Source of the DNA: Acidobacteriaceae bacterium
Lineage (GTDB): Bacteria; Acidobacteriota; Terriglobia; Terriglobales; Acidobacteriaceae
DNA length: 64,000 nucleotides
Direction of reading: 5' to 3'
NCBI GenBank assembly: GCA_021323655.1
Contig: JAJPKO010000010.1
Span: 1 to 64,000 of the forward strand
The notes beneath the pieces are model-generated. The model was given only the letters and a program-made list of their open reading frames with translations, ran no database searches and had not been told where the DNA came from. A program made the position numbers and the translations under genes. How positions within the stretch are numbered: the first letter of the stretch is position 1; every line of letters begins with the position of its first letter. Positions 44,370 through 54,900 of the stretch are shown here, one piece after another.

Positions 44370-45214
44370 TGGCGGTGGTCCTCTCCTTCTTCAGAGTGCA
44401 GTCCGGAGGCCTCAATGCCCATACGCATCACAAAGGGCAGAGACTGCGTCGTGCGGATGCGGCTCTGGTGAGCAACCACCCAGCCCGCGACCAGACCGTA
44501 TGTAATCTGCGATGTCAGAAACCATCCCCACTGGATGCGCTCATCAAATGCAGGATTGATGATTCCGAGTGAGGCGTGCAGCAGGCCCGTCCACAGCAGC
44601 GGAGCGATAATGCCGCCCAGAATAATTGGATGGCGCGGCAGCATCGGCAGCATGGCCCCATAGAGCAGGCCCACCAGGATACTCGCCGTAGCGTGGATGA
44701 TGATGGCAATCACCAGCGCCTGAGGATGGAAGGCGGCAATCTGGGCCGTCGTCGGATTCGTCCAGTGCGCAACACCGGCGCCTCCCAGCAGGTTGACCGG
44801 ATACCAGATACTATGGAAGCCGATGATCCCATACAGCAGCGCGGGAACCAGCATGGCAATTCCGCCTGCAATGCCGCCCTTCAGCCCGGAAAGCACCGGG
44901 TAGGTTTCCAGCGGAAGATGCGCGCGGTGCTCTTCCTTGATTTCAATGCGCGTAACGTGCGTGCGCTCTGATTCAATCGTGATCTCGTGGGCCTCTACCG
45001 GCACGTCTTCGTGCGCCTCATGCGGCAGCACCTGCCGGAACCACCCCGCGCAGGCAGTGACCACGAGCACCGCGCCCAGAATACTGACAACCACGTGGGT
45101 CACCAGCCCGGCAAAGATCAGAGTGGCCCCAAAGGCAAGCACAATCGGCCACGCCGTAGGCGCAGGCAGATGGATCGTGTTGCCGGAATGACCGTGTTGT
45201 TCGTGCGAGTCCAT
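44366..45214 (-). CDS. Unknown polytopic membrane protein of the bc-caa3 operon
   Basis: This 282-residue protein starts at ATG 45214, behind GAGAGA. It has about six membrane helices (two near 22-60, then four between 110 and 260), a His-rich N-terminus (MDSHEQHGHSGNTIHLP) and an acidic cytoplasmic or periplasmic loop (HEAHEDVPVEAHEITIESER). No cofactor motif is seen. It sits between oxidase subunit III and the dihaem cytochrome and overlaps the latter by ATGA, so it is likely a structural or assembly part of the supercomplex. It might stand in for a small subunit IV, but its length and fold do not match one. No family recognised. Confidence 0.75.
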   Translation of the reverse strand: MDSHEQHGHSGNTIHLPAPTAWPIVLAFGATLIFAGLVTHVVVSILGAVLVVTACAGWFRQVLPHEAHEDVPVEAHEITIESERTHVTRIEIKEEHRAHLPLETYPVLSGLKGGIAGGIAMLVPALLYGIIGFHSIWYPVNLLGGAGVAHWTNPTTAQIAAFHPQALVIAIIIHATASILVGLLYGAMLPMLPRHPIILGGIIAPLLWTGLLHASLGIINPAFDERIQWGWFLTSQITYGLVAGWVVAHQSRIRTTQSLPFVMRMGIEASGLHSEEGEDHRQ

Positions 45215-45242
45215 AATCTCTCGAAAAGTTGCGGCGCCTTCC

Positions 45243-45836
45243 TCAGCGGCCAATCACATAGACCACCGTAAAGACCACAATCCAGACAGCGTCTACAAAG
45301 TGCCAGTACAGCGCCAGCACCTGAATGCGGTCAGCATGCTCTTTACGCACATGGCCGGTAACGGTAAACATCAGCACCGTGAACAGCGCAATCAATCCAA
45401 GGATGACGTGCGATGCGTGCAGCCCGACCAGCGAATAAAAGGTGGTCCCGAACAGGTTCGTGCTGATGGTCAGCCCATCTTCATAAATCAGCTTGTGCCA
45501 CTCAATGCCCGTGCCAACCAGAAAGATGGCCCCCAGCACAAACGTCAGCGCCCACCACAGTCCAAAGGACTTGATCCTGCCGTGCTCGACTGCCCGCTCT
45601 GCCAGCCAGATCGTCAAGCTGCTCGACAGCAGAAAGATGCTGTTCCATATCGGCACTTCCAGAATCTGCGGCGTCGGTCCATAAAGGCTCTTGCCAATGT
45701 TGTAGACATAGGCCACCACAAAGATTGTGAAGATGGTCGATTCCGCGAGGATGAGGCAGAACATGGCCACACGCCCCTTCGAGGGCTGTACCCACGCCTG
45801 TTCTCGTTCTGCCTGTGCTACTGCAAGTGTGCTCAT
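45243..45836 (-). CDS. ctaE: Cytochrome c oxidase subunit III
   Basis: A 197-residue five-helix oxidase subunit III, the short form found in caa3-type enzymes. Recognisable segments are KGRVAMFCLILAESTIFTIF, GIEWHKLI and GLHASHVILGLIAL, with the conserved HASHV. The terminal part has LYWHFVDAVWIVVFTVVYV. It lies 12 bp after ctaD. It does not bind metal but stabilises subunit I and its proton uptake. Confidence 0.94.
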   Translation of the reverse strand: MSTLAVAQAEREQAWVQPSKGRVAMFCLILAESTIFTIFVVAYVYNIGKSLYGPTPQILEVPIWNSIFLLSSSLTIWLAERAVEHGRIKSFGLWWALTFVLGAIFLVGTGIEWHKLIYEDGLTISTNLFGTTFYSLVGLHASHVILGLIALFTVLMFTVTGHVRKEHADRIQVLALYWHFVDAVWIVVFTVVYVIGR

Positions 45837-45848
45837 CTCGTTACGGCC

Positions 45849-47546
45849 TCACTCATATCTCCAGTCAGGATCTTCCGGATGCTTGATGTCCCACAAAGGA
45901 CGGCGGCTGGTCACTACCGGGTCTTCAGCAAAGTTGTAGGCTGGCGGAGGAGACGGCGTCGCCCACTCCAGCGTCCAGGCATCCCACGGATCGTTACCGG
46001 CAACCCTGCCCTTGAAGTACGAGTGGACCAGATTGAAGGCAAAGACCAGCACTGCGATCGCCTGAATAAATCCGCCGATCGAAACCACAAAGTTCCATGG
46101 GGCCCATCCGCGGTCCGCCTCATAGGTGAAGATAGAGCGTGGCATGCCCAGAATGCCCAGAACGTGCATTGTGTCGAAGGACACATGGAAACCAATCACG
46201 AAAAGCCAGAAGTGCCATTTGCCCAGCTTCTCGCTCAACATGCGCCCGGTCACCTTCGGATACCAGTAATAAATTCCGGCGAAGATACAGAAGACAATCG
46301 CGCCGACCAGCACATAGTGGAAGTGCGCAATCACAAAATATGAGTTGTGCAGCTGCCAGTTCCACGGCGCAACGGAAAGAATGATTCCCGTCAGTCCCGC
46401 AATCAGAAACTGGAAAAGGAATGCGGTGCAGAAAAGCATGGGCGTCGCAAAGCGTATCTTCCCGCCCCACATTGTCGCCACCCAGTTAAAAATCTTGATG
46501 CCTGTGGGAATGCCGACCAGCATGGTCGAAAGCACAAAGAAGGTGTTGCCCACCGACGTCATTCCAATGGTGAACATATGGTGCGCCCACACGCCAAGGC
46601 TCACGAAGGCAATGCCCACAGAGGCTGCGGCCATCGCCGGATAGCCAAAAATCGCCTTGCGTGAAAAGACCGGAATGACTTCATTCGCAATCGCAAAGGC
46701 GGGAAGCACCAGCACATACACTTCCGGGTGTCCGAAGATCCAGAAGAAATGCGCCCAGATCAGCGCCGATCCTCCGGCCTGGGTATCAAAGAAATGCCCG
46801 CCCAGATAGCGGTCAATCAGCAGCATTACCTGTGCTGCCGTCAGCGGAGTAATCGCCAGCAGCGCCAGGAAGGACGTCACCACATTCAGCCAGACAAACA
46901 GCGGCAGCCGCATCAGCGTCATGCCCTTGCAGCGCAGGCAAAGCGCGGTAGCGATCACATTAATGGACGCGCCAATCGTGCCAAATCCAGTCACAATCAG
47001 CGAAAGTGCCCAGTAGTCCGGCGCGTGTCCCGGAGAAAACGCCCGCTCCGTCAGGGGCGAGTAGGCCCACCACATCGTGTCTGGCGCGCTGCTTGCGCCG
47101 TAGAGACCATATCCGCCAATAAAGCTGTAGTAGAGCAGAATACCGCCGAAGAAAGTCAGCCAGAAGCTGAGCGCATTCAGGCGCGGAAACGCCATATCGC
47201 GTGCACCGACCATCAGCGGAACCAGATAGTTGGCAAACCCAAAGATATAGGTCATGCCCACCAGAAACACCATGGTGGTTCCATGCATCGTAAAGACGCG
47301 GTTAAAGACCCACGGCGAAAGAAAGTGCATGTCCGGCCGGACAAGCTGGATGCGGATCAGGATCGCTTCAACTCCACCCACCAGCAGAAAGAAGATGGAG
47401 TAGAGCATATAGAGGATGCCGAGCTTCTTGTGGTCTACTGTGACCACCCAGTCGTGCAACCAAGCAAGAAAAGCAGCCTGCGACCAACGCCGCCCGTGCG
47501 GGGCCGCCTCCAATGCGCCCGGAACCGGAAATGTTGAATCTGCCAT
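45849..47546 (-). CDS. ctaD: Cytochrome c oxidase subunit I
   Basis: The catalytic haem-copper subunit, 565 residues with twelve membrane helices. Visible motifs are the haem a ligand FTMHGTTMVFLVG, the CuB ligand region GHPEVYVLVLPAF with the Tyr cross-linked to His, HHMFTIGM with two more CuB histidines, and the haem a/a3 pair AHFHYVLVGAIVF. The Glu in HPEVY marks an A1-type D-channel oxidase. It reduces O2 to water and pumps protons. The gene is 15 bp after subunit II. Confidence 0.97.
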   Translation of the reverse strand: MADSTFPVPGALEAAPHGRRWSQAAFLAWLHDWVVTVDHKKLGILYMLYSIFFLLVGGVEAILIRIQLVRPDMHFLSPWVFNRVFTMHGTTMVFLVGMTYIFGFANYLVPLMVGARDMAFPRLNALSFWLTFFGGILLYYSFIGGYGLYGASSAPDTMWWAYSPLTERAFSPGHAPDYWALSLIVTGFGTIGASINVIATALCLRCKGMTLMRLPLFVWLNVVTSFLALLAITPLTAAQVMLLIDRYLGGHFFDTQAGGSALIWAHFFWIFGHPEVYVLVLPAFAIANEVIPVFSRKAIFGYPAMAAASVGIAFVSLGVWAHHMFTIGMTSVGNTFFVLSTMLVGIPTGIKIFNWVATMWGGKIRFATPMLFCTAFLFQFLIAGLTGIILSVAPWNWQLHNSYFVIAHFHYVLVGAIVFCIFAGIYYWYPKVTGRMLSEKLGKWHFWLFVIGFHVSFDTMHVLGILGMPRSIFTYEADRGWAPWNFVVSIGGFIQAIAVLVFAFNLVHSYFKGRVAGNDPWDAWTLEWATPSPPPAYNFAEDPVVTSRRPLWDIKHPEDPDWRYE

Positions 47547-47561
47547 AAATCCCTTCGCGCC

Positions 47562-48611
47562 TTATTTCAGTGTGGACAGGTATGCCGTGACCTGATCGAG
47601 TTGCTGGTCGTTTAACTGCATCGCCGGCATCAGCGAGCCGGGCTTGAACGTGTCCGGGTTCCTGATCCACTCGCGCAGATGCTCAGGCGTATTCGTCGTC
47701 GCTCCGGAAGCAATGGTTTCCCGGCTCATCAGGTGGGTCAGGTCCGGTCCGAATCGCCCCGTCGCAGCCGTACCCGCAATCGTGTGGCAATTCATGCAGG
47801 CCTGGGTTTCAAAGACATGCCTGCCCTCTGCCACCTTCGGATCATTCACTGCCGGCTGCTGCTGGTTTTTCACCCATGCCGCAAACTGGTCCGGCGTATC
47901 CACATAGACACGCAGCAGCATCTTTGCATGTTCTACGCCGCAGAACTGCGCGCACTGACCGACGTAGGTTCCAGGATGGCGCGGATCAATCCACAAATAG
48001 TTGATCTTATTCGGTACCAGGTCCGTCTTGCCGGACAACTGCGGGACCCAGAAGCTGTGGATCACATCGGCGGAAAGCAGCGTCAGAAAAGTCGGCGTCG
48101 GATGGTTCGCATCGCTCAGTGGAACATGCAGCTCATTAACTCCGCGGATGCCAAGCCTGGGATAATTGAACTCCCACCAGTATTGGTGGCCCACCACCGT
48201 CACATCCAGCGCAGATTTCGGCTTGGGAGCGTCCTGAATGGCGAAGATCATGCGTGCCGTGGTGAGAAAAAGCACCACAACAATCAGGACCGGGACAACG
48301 GTCCAGGCCAGCTCAACCTGAGCAGAACCATAAATCTGCGCTGGCTCGCTCGTGTCGTCCTGCCCATGCTGGCGATACTTGAAAGCAGCATAGGCAATCA
48401 GCGATCCAACGGTAACAAAAATGCCGCCCGTAATGGCGATGACAAACAGCGACAGCTCGTAAATATTACTTGCAGGGGTAGAGGCAGGCGCAAAGATGCT
48501 CGGCGTGGATTGCGGCCCCTCCGCAAATACGGCATGCCATGCAAAGAACACAAGCAGAAATAAAAACCCTTTGGCAGACCACTTCACGCATCGATAAGGT
48601 TCTGTAAGCAT
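47562..48611 (-). CDS. ctaC: Cytochrome c oxidase subunit II with fused cytochrome c (caa3)
   Basis: This 349-residue protein has an N-terminal signal or first helix (KGFLFLLVFFAWHAVF), two membrane helices, and the cupredoxin domain whose CuA site is read in DVIHSFWVPQL and GQCAQFCGVEHAKM. A cytochrome c domain follows with ACMNCHTIAG and axial Met in GSLMPAM. The fusion defines a caa3-type oxidase. It is the first gene of the operon, with ATG at 48611 and a GGAAG site about 10 nt upstream. Its promoter must lie in the 400-bp gap beyond. Confidence 0.96.
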   Translation of the reverse strand: MLTEPYRCVKWSAKGFLFLLVFFAWHAVFAEGPQSTPSIFAPASTPASNIYELSLFVIAITGGIFVTVGSLIAYAAFKYRQHGQDDTSEPAQIYGSAQVELAWTVVPVLIVVVLFLTTARMIFAIQDAPKPKSALDVTVVGHQYWWEFNYPRLGIRGVNELHVPLSDANHPTPTFLTLLSADVIHSFWVPQLSGKTDLVPNKINYLWIDPRHPGTYVGQCAQFCGVEHAKMLLRVYVDTPDQFAAWVKNQQQPAVNDPKVAEGRHVFETQACMNCHTIAGTAATGRFGPDLTHLMSRETIASGATTNTPEHLREWIRNPDTFKPGSLMPAMQLNDQQLDQVTAYLSTLK

Positions 48612-49009
48612 CGTTTCTTAACTTCCTTCACCGCGCCAGATGAGAGCGAAGACAAGATTTTGAAGCGTATCGCACCCTCAGAAGCTCTGGCGTCCAGCGC
48701 TTTCCCTATGTCACCTCAATCGGCAAGGGAGCAGGCGACCAAGGGATGCCAAGGCCGACGACAGTGTCTCTGAAAATGCCGTTATAAAGGACCTGCTTCT
48801 TCAACCAAAGGCGTAAGCTCAGCGAAGAAACAAAGCGGCCGCTCAAACTTGCAAGCAGCGGGAATCATTACTCTCCAATTGTAACAGCACTGAGGCCTTT
48901 CTGCTTTGTTTACGGCGCAGAAATTGAGAAATTACCGCCCAGACCAGGACGAACATTTTCTTAATTTTGTTTTTGGATGCACCGCTTCTCGCAACGCGGA
49001 ACGCGCCCA
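48612..49009. other. Leader of the respiratory operon; no gene seen
   Basis: About 400 bp separate the flavoprotein gene from the caa3 operon on the same strand. No protein frame, hairpin terminator or consensus -35/-10 pair was found with confidence. It must hold the operon promoter, which may depend on an alternative sigma factor or an activator. Confidence 0.4.
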
Positions 49010-50131
49010 CTATAACGCACGCTCACTTGCAGCCGCCGGTAAAAAGCGGCGCACAATTCCTGAAAGGCGAAAAAGATTGAAGCCCTCCGCGTAGCTCTTG
49101 AGCACGGCGTTTCGCACAAACGGCATGCGCATCGCGCGGAAGCCACTTTCCGGCCTTGCATAAAAGGAAGTGGCCACACGTTCCGTAATGCGCAGGTTTC
49201 CGCGCAGTCCGGCCGTCAGCCCGGCAAAAGTCAGGCCCGCATCGGCGCCATGATCCAGCGCCGCGCTGATTGCGGAAGCCGCAGCCTGTCCGCTGGTGAT
49301 CGCACCGTAAATGCCCTCCCCGGTAAGTGGATCAGCAAACCCTCCGGCATCCCCGACCAGCAGAATGCGTCCCGGCAATGGGACATGCTCTCCCGCTCCG
49401 AAACCGAGATACTGCCCGATAAAGTTCTCCGCCGCCGCATCCCGCCCATACCGGGCCGCAATATACCCGGCGAGTCTGCCCTTGTCGAAAGAGCAGGTGT
49501 GCTCGGCAGAATACAGGCCAATATTCACATGATCACGCCGGGGAAAGACCCATCCATATCCCCTGGGCACAGGAGCAAAATCAAAAACCAGATCATCCCG
49601 GATCGCATTTCGCGAAAGATTGGCCTCAATGGCGAAGCCTCTGTGAAACCATGCCGCTTTCTGCGTCAGACGCCGCACCTGGCTGTTCACTCCATCCGCG
49701 CCAATAAGAAAGCGGCTGCGCCATTGGCCTTCGACGCTGAACAGTGACACGCCGTCTGCATCCTGCCCGATGCGCTCGATGCGCCCGATCTTCTGGAACC
49801 GCGCACCTGCTTCTATAGTCTTGTTCAGGCAGTACGCGTCCAGCTCTTCACGCACCGTCATGGCGCAGATCGTCTTTCCGCTGCGCACCAGAATGTGCGG
49901 TTCGCTCCGGGTCTCAATCACAATGCGCTGGACCGTCTTATGCACGACCGGCGCAACCGAATAGCGCAGTGCGCGCAGGGTCTTTGCCGTCAGTCCTCCG
50001 CCACAGGCCTTTTTGCGAGGAAAAGCGGCCTTGTCCAGCAGCAAAACAGACCTGCCCTGCGCCGCAAGATCATACGCGCAGGCGCATCCTGCAGGTCCAG
50101 CCCCTACCACAATGGCATCCCACTGCTCCAT
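49010..50131 (-). CDS. Geranylgeranyl-reductase-family flavoprotein
   Basis: This 373-residue FAD enzyme opens with IVVGAGPAGCACAYDLAAQG, the Rossmann dinucleotide fold. The second FAD motif is FLIGADGVNSQVRRL and the third LLVGDAGGFADPLTGEGIYG. The CGGGLTAKT element near residue 42 is typical of geranylgeranyl-reductase-type proteins, which reduce isoprenoid side chains or act as halogenase-like oxidoreductases. It is 14 bp after the GntR regulator and on the same strand, so they are likely co-transcribed, though an isoprenoid reductase with an amino-sugar regulator is an odd pair. Substrate unknown. Confidence 0.85.
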   Translation of the reverse strand: MEQWDAIVVGAGPAGCACAYDLAAQGRSVLLLDKAAFPRKKACGGGLTAKTLRALRYSVAPVVHKTVQRIVIETRSEPHILVRSGKTICAMTVREELDAYCLNKTIEAGARFQKIGRIERIGQDADGVSLFSVEGQWRSRFLIGADGVNSQVRRLTQKAAWFHRGFAIEANLSRNAIRDDLVFDFAPVPRGYGWVFPRRDHVNIGLYSAEHTCSFDKGRLAGYIAARYGRDAAAENFIGQYLGFGAGEHVPLPGRILLVGDAGGFADPLTGEGIYGAITSGQAAASAISAALDHGADAGLTFAGLTAGLRGNLRITERVATSFYARPESGFRAMRMPFVRNAVLKSYAEGFNLFRLSGIVRRFLPAAASERAL

Positions 50132-50145
50132 CTCTTTGCATTCGA

Positions 50146-50922
50146 TTATTCAATGGCCGTCATGGGAACACGAATGGAAGCACGGTAACGGTCGCCACGA
50201 TAGCGCGAACAGGCCGCCTCGACCGGCGTCTCCTGCGTAGTCATAATCACGCGCGTAATCGAGAGAATGCTCGCCTTGCGCGGAATCGTCAGCAGCTCCG
50301 CCTCTTCTTTGGTCGCTGCCAGCGCCTCAATCGTCTCGTCCGCATAGCCCACCCGCACTCCATAACGCTCGCGCAGGGTCTGGTAAAGAGAGTGCCTGGC
50401 AAAATCAATGCGTTCCAGGCCTGGAAATTGCTTCAGCGGAATATGTGAGTCCTCAATGGCCATAGGAATGCCATCGGCAATGCGCAGCCTGCGCAGGTGC
50501 AGGACCTGGTCCTCTTTTTCCAGCTTCAGCTTCTGCGCAATGTCATCTGCCGGGGCAATCACCGCCTGGTCCAGCAATTTGGAACTGGGCTTCATCCCGC
50601 GCTTTCGCATCTCTTCAGTAAAACCCTGAAGGTGCATGATGTTTTTTTCCAGCTTGGGGCGGGTCACAAATGTACCGCGGCCCTTTTCGCTGAAAGCATA
50701 GCCGCTGGTCTTTAATCCATGCAGGGCCTGGCGCGCCGTCATACGGCTCACCTGGTAGTGGCGGGAAAGCTCTTCTTCTGAGGCCAGGGGGTCTCCCTCA
50801 GAAAGCTCTCCGGACTGGATCTTCTCCATCAGGGCCCGCTGAATCTGGTAGTACAGCGGGATAAAACCGTTCTTGTCCAATGGGTGAAATGTTGCCTGGT
50901 TTTGTGTACGGCCCTTTGCCAC
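50146..50922 (-). CDS. GntR/UTRA-family regulator (NagR/YvoA-like)
   Basis: This 258-residue regulator starts with GTG at 50922. The N-terminal winged helix (about 20-85) has IPLYYQIQRALMEKIQSGEL and DPLASEEELSRHYQVSRMTA, then a UTRA ligand domain (about 105-245) with LHLRRLRIADGIPMAIEDSH and the C-terminal YRGDRYRASIRVPM. Homologues respond to amino-sugar phosphates. It is divergent from nanE (93 bp) and a candidate regulator of the TonB receptor and SIS gene further right. The gene also precedes the flavoprotein on the same strand. Confidence 0.93.
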   Translation of the reverse strand: MAKGRTQNQATFHPLDKNGFIPLYYQIQRALMEKIQSGELSEGDPLASEEELSRHYQVSRMTARQALHGLKTSGYAFSEKGRGTFVTRPKLEKNIMHLQGFTEEMRKRGMKPSSKLLDQAVIAPADDIAQKLKLEKEDQVLHLRRLRIADGIPMAIEDSHIPLKQFPGLERIDFARHSLYQTLRERYGVRVGYADETIEALAATKEEAELLTIPRKASILSITRVIMTTQETPVEAACSRYRGDRYRASIRVPMTAIE

Positions 50923-51015
50923 TTTAGTCCCTCAGTTTCTTACAGATTGCCAGAATTTCTACACTTCCGCGCATGCTCAATCATTTAATATGCGTAACAT
51001 GCCCGGCAGTTCTAT

Positions 51016-51702
51016 ATGACACCACCCGTTGCATTCCCTGCCAGCTTAAAAAACAAACTCATTGTCTCCGTACAGGCCATGCCAGGTGATCCGCTGGACG
51101 ACACTGGCGCGCTGCGCCGTATGGCCATTTCCGTTCTTCGCGGAGGAGCCGGCGGCCTGCGCGCCAATGGCCCGGAACACATTGCCGCGTTCCGGCGCGA
51201 GACTTCACTGCCCATCATCGGCATCTGGAAGCGCTTCGATGAAAATGGCCCTTTGATTACGCCTGATTTTCCATCCGCCAGGGCCGTCGCCGAAGCGGGT
51301 GCCGACATCATCAGCGTAGACTGCAGCGCGCACCGTCCCGCGTTTCTGGAGCCCTGGGCCGATTTACTTCGCAGCATCACGACCGGGCTCGGCAAACCTG
51401 TCCTCGCCGACATCGCCACGTTCCACGAGGCCCTCTCCGCCGAGAAAGCCGGCGCCAGTGCGGTCGCCACCACCATGTATGGATACACGCCCGAAACCAG
51501 AGGCCAGCGTTCCGTCCATTGGGAACTCCTCGAGCAGCTGGTCAAAGAACTTCGCATTCCAGTCATTGTCGAAGGCCACGTCCGCACTCCGGAAGATGTG
51601 CGCCGCGCACTCGACCTGGGGGCCTTCGCTGTCGTCGTTGGAGCAGCCATCACCCAGCCTGGATGGATCACCACGAGGTTTGCTGAAGCCATGAAACGGT
51701 AA
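51016..51702 (+). CDS. nanE: N-acetylmannosamine-6-phosphate 2-epimerase
   Basis: A 228-residue TIM-barrel enzyme that converts ManNAc-6-P to GlcNAc-6-P. Typical segments are LIVSVQAMPGDPLDDTGALR, RANGPEHIAAFR, LPIIGIWKR, GADIISVDCSAHRP, VLADIATFHEAL, ATTMYGYTPETRG and PVIVEGHVRTPEDVRRALDL. It lies divergent from the GntR gene. NanE is part of sialic acid and ManNAc use, but no nanA or nanK is in the window, so the substrate may come from elsewhere in the cell. Confidence 0.95.
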   Translation: MTPPVAFPASLKNKLIVSVQAMPGDPLDDTGALRRMAISVLRGGAGGLRANGPEHIAAFRRETSLPIIGIWKRFDENGPLITPDFPSARAVAEAGADIISVDCSAHRPAFLEPWADLLRSITTGLGKPVLADIATFHEALSAEKAGASAVATTMYGYTPETRGQRSVHWELLEQLVKELRIPVIVEGHVRTPEDVRRALDLGAFAVVVGAAITQPGWITTRFAEAMKR

Positions 51703-51784
51703 CTTTGCTCCATCGTTTTACCCATCCCAGACATCCCCGCCAGTCCTGATGCGAGCAATAAATTTTCCTTGTCTGCCTGATTTT

Positions 51785-51816
51785 TTGCTTGCTTGCCAGT
51801 ACAGTTGTCTATACAG
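51785..51816 (+). promoter_or_regulatory. Promoter-like element with GntR-type operator
   Basis: TTGCTT (51785-51790) is a weak -35 and a TCTATA/TATACA element near 51808-51815 a -10. The -10 overlaps TTGTCTATACAG (51805-51816), an imperfect TTGT-N4-ACAG dyad. The same motif is found upstream of the SIS gene. Confidence 0.45.
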
Positions 51817-51940
51817 TATGTGAAATCAGAAAGACAGTCCAGACAAATACTGCTGTTTTTTTGAAGCACCTGCCGCACAACGGACACAAGTTCCGTCTCG
51901 GCAATTCATCAACCCTCTTCCCTTTGGAGGTCCATCATCT

Positions 51941-54900
51941 ATGCGAGCACGCAACCTTTTTTCAAGTCTTTTGTTGCTGCTGGTGTGTTGTTCCGCGACG
52001 CTTGCCCAGACAATTACCGGGTCTATTACCGGCACAGTCACCGACGCAAGCGGTGCTGCCGTCAACGGAGCTACAGTCACCGCCATCAACACCGCTACCG
52101 GAGTCACGTTCCCAACACAAACCAATAACGCCGGAGTCTATACCGTGCGTTTCCTGCCTATTGGACAATACAAGGTCACAGTATCGGCTCCTGGCTTTGA
52201 AACATCCACCGTCGGTCCATTTGCTCTTGAAGTCGCTCAGGAAGCCCGTATTGATGCGAAACTGGTAGTCGGTCAAGTGAGTACCAATGTCGTGGTCACA
52301 AGCGCGGCGCCCATTCTGGATACCCAGAACGCGACAACCGGTGACACGATTACAGCAAAGGCTGCAACGGAAGTCCCTCTGCAGGCACGCAATTTCGCGT
52401 CCTTGTCCTTACTGGTTGCAGGCGCAATTGCCACCAACCCCAAGGCGCAGAACAGCGTCATGCGCTCAGCGTATAACGGCGGCTATTTCCAGAACGGCAA
52501 TCGCGAGCAAACAAATAACTACACGCTGGACGGCGCAGACATCAACGAGACCATTGACAACTACATCGGCTATAGCCCGAACGTTGATGCAATTGGCGAG
52601 ATCAAAGTCATCACCGGGGACGCCACTGCAGAATACGGTAACGCCAATGGCGGCCAGGTTGTCATGGTCACCAAAAGCGGAACAAACCACTTCCATGGCA
52701 ATGCTTTCGGGTTTCTGGAAAACCAGAACCTGAACGCGAACAGTTGGAGCAACAAGCATACGGCCGGAAAGGCCGCCCCCGTCAACCCATTCAATCGCTC
52801 CATCTTCGGCGGTACCCTGGGCGGGCCCATCAAGCGTGACAAGATCTTCTTCTTTGTGGATTACCAGGGTGCGCGGCAGAACACAAACTCCACTACTTTC
52901 TACACTGTCCCGACTGCTGCGATGCGGACTGGTCTGGTTCCCATCAATGGCATTCAAAAGCATTTCAACATCACCAATCCCGCTGCACAATTCCTGCTTT
53001 CACATCCGGAGATATATCCGATGGAAACCATTCCCGCCAACAATACAAACGGCGGTTTGATTCCCAATCGCAACTACTCAGGTTCTGAAAAGCAGTTCGT
53101 CAACAACAATCAGGGTGACATCAAAATTGACTGGCAAATCCGCCAAAGCGATCTCTTGTCAGGCCGGTTTACCATCGGGCGAGAGCAGGACGGCAACAGC
53201 ACTGTCAGCATCCCGACAGAAATTCCTACAGTAAACTCGAATCCGTATACTGGCTTCATCTTTAACTGGACCCACACTTTTTCACCCAACGTCGTCAGCG
53301 AGGCGCGTGCAGGATATGGACGCTCACGCTACATCGCCAGCCTTCAGGACATTGCCGGCCATTTCGGCCTGTCAGGAAATGCGAAGTTGGGTATCCCTGG
53401 AGTCCAGGGTGTACCGGGCTTCAGCGAATTTTCCTTCAGCGGCGGTACCGGTTTGTCCAACATCGGGCCAGGCGCTGGCGGCACGGCATCTGACAGCATC
53501 GCCAATACCTTCACATATGGGGACAACATCAGCTGGCAGCTTGGCAAGCACACCATCAAGTTCGGTGGGCAGGCCCTCCGTTACCAGCAAAACCGCTACT
53601 ATTCAGGCAATGATGGCGCGCTGGGCCAGTTCGGCTACAACGGAACATTCACAGGTGATAGCTTCTCTGACTTCCTGACCGACCAGTCTAATTTTTATGG
53701 TCAGGGCCAGAGCGTCGTTAACCGCTGGGGACACCGCCAGTGGCGCGATGCAGTCTTCTTCCAGGATGACTGGAAGGTCATGCCAAACCTGACCGTCAAC
53801 CTCGGCATGCGTTGGGAGTACGACCAGCCCATCTATGAGGTCAACAACAAGCAGGTCAATTTCAACATCTATACAGGCGCTGTCAGCTTTGCCGGGAAAA
53901 ACGGGGCCAGCCGGGCACTCTACAACGCATATTGGGGTGGATTCATGCCGCGCCTCGGCTTTGCTTTCTCGCCAGAGCGTTTTCATGACCGGTTTGTAGT
54001 GCGTGGCGGTTACGCCATTACCAACTTTATGGAAGGGACCGGAGCTAACCTGCGCCTTACGCTGAACCGGCCCTTCTTTGTGGATTCCTCCGCGAATGCA
54101 ACTACCGTCGGCTTCAAAACAGAAAATGGTTTCCCCCGGCCTGCCGACCTGGGCGACTATACAGGTCAAAACATCCGTGCATGGCAACCAAATCTCAAGC
54201 CGGCGCTTATTCAGCAGTTCAACCTGACAACGGAAACTCAATTCGGAAACGAAATGTCTCTGGTGATCGCCTATTTGGGGCAGGTTGGAAATCATCTTGT
54301 TGACCCGCGCGAAGGAAACCAGGCGCCCTGCTCCCTCGTTGCACTTCCAACTCAGCCCACCCCCTGCGTAGTGCCATTCTCAAAATTTGCTCCGGCAAAT
54401 GGCATCAACATCAGTGGAGTCAGCGTAGTCAGCTATACCGAGTCTGAGGCCATGATGAACTACAATGCGTTGCAGACATCGCTCCGCAAACGCACCAGCA
54501 ACGGCCTCGAGTTCCTGGCCAACTACACCTATAGCAAGTCGCTTTCAAACAACCTGGGCTATTATGGCGCAGGCGGTGTTGCCTCTCAGTCAGCATATTG
54601 GCAGGATGCCTACAACGGCGGCGCCGACTACGGCCCGGCCTTCTTTGATGCCACACACACCTTCTCGTTCTCCGGATATTACGACCTTCCCTTTGGACGC
54701 GGGAAAATGTTCGGCTCAAACATGAACCGCTTTGAAGACGTGTTCGTGGGTGGCTGGAAACTGGGAGCAGTCGCCAGCCTGCACAGCGGCTTTCCTGTCA
54801 CGATGTCATCCCCGCAGGTCTACAAAGCAAACCAACGCACCAACCGCGCCATGCACTATCGTCCGCTCCGGGTCAACCACAGGTCCACAGACCACTGGTT

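Noticed and set aside
51016-51702. Full sialic-acid catabolic cluster
   Set aside because: Only nanE is present; no nanA lyase or nanK kinase lies in the window, so a sialic-acid role for the locus is left open.
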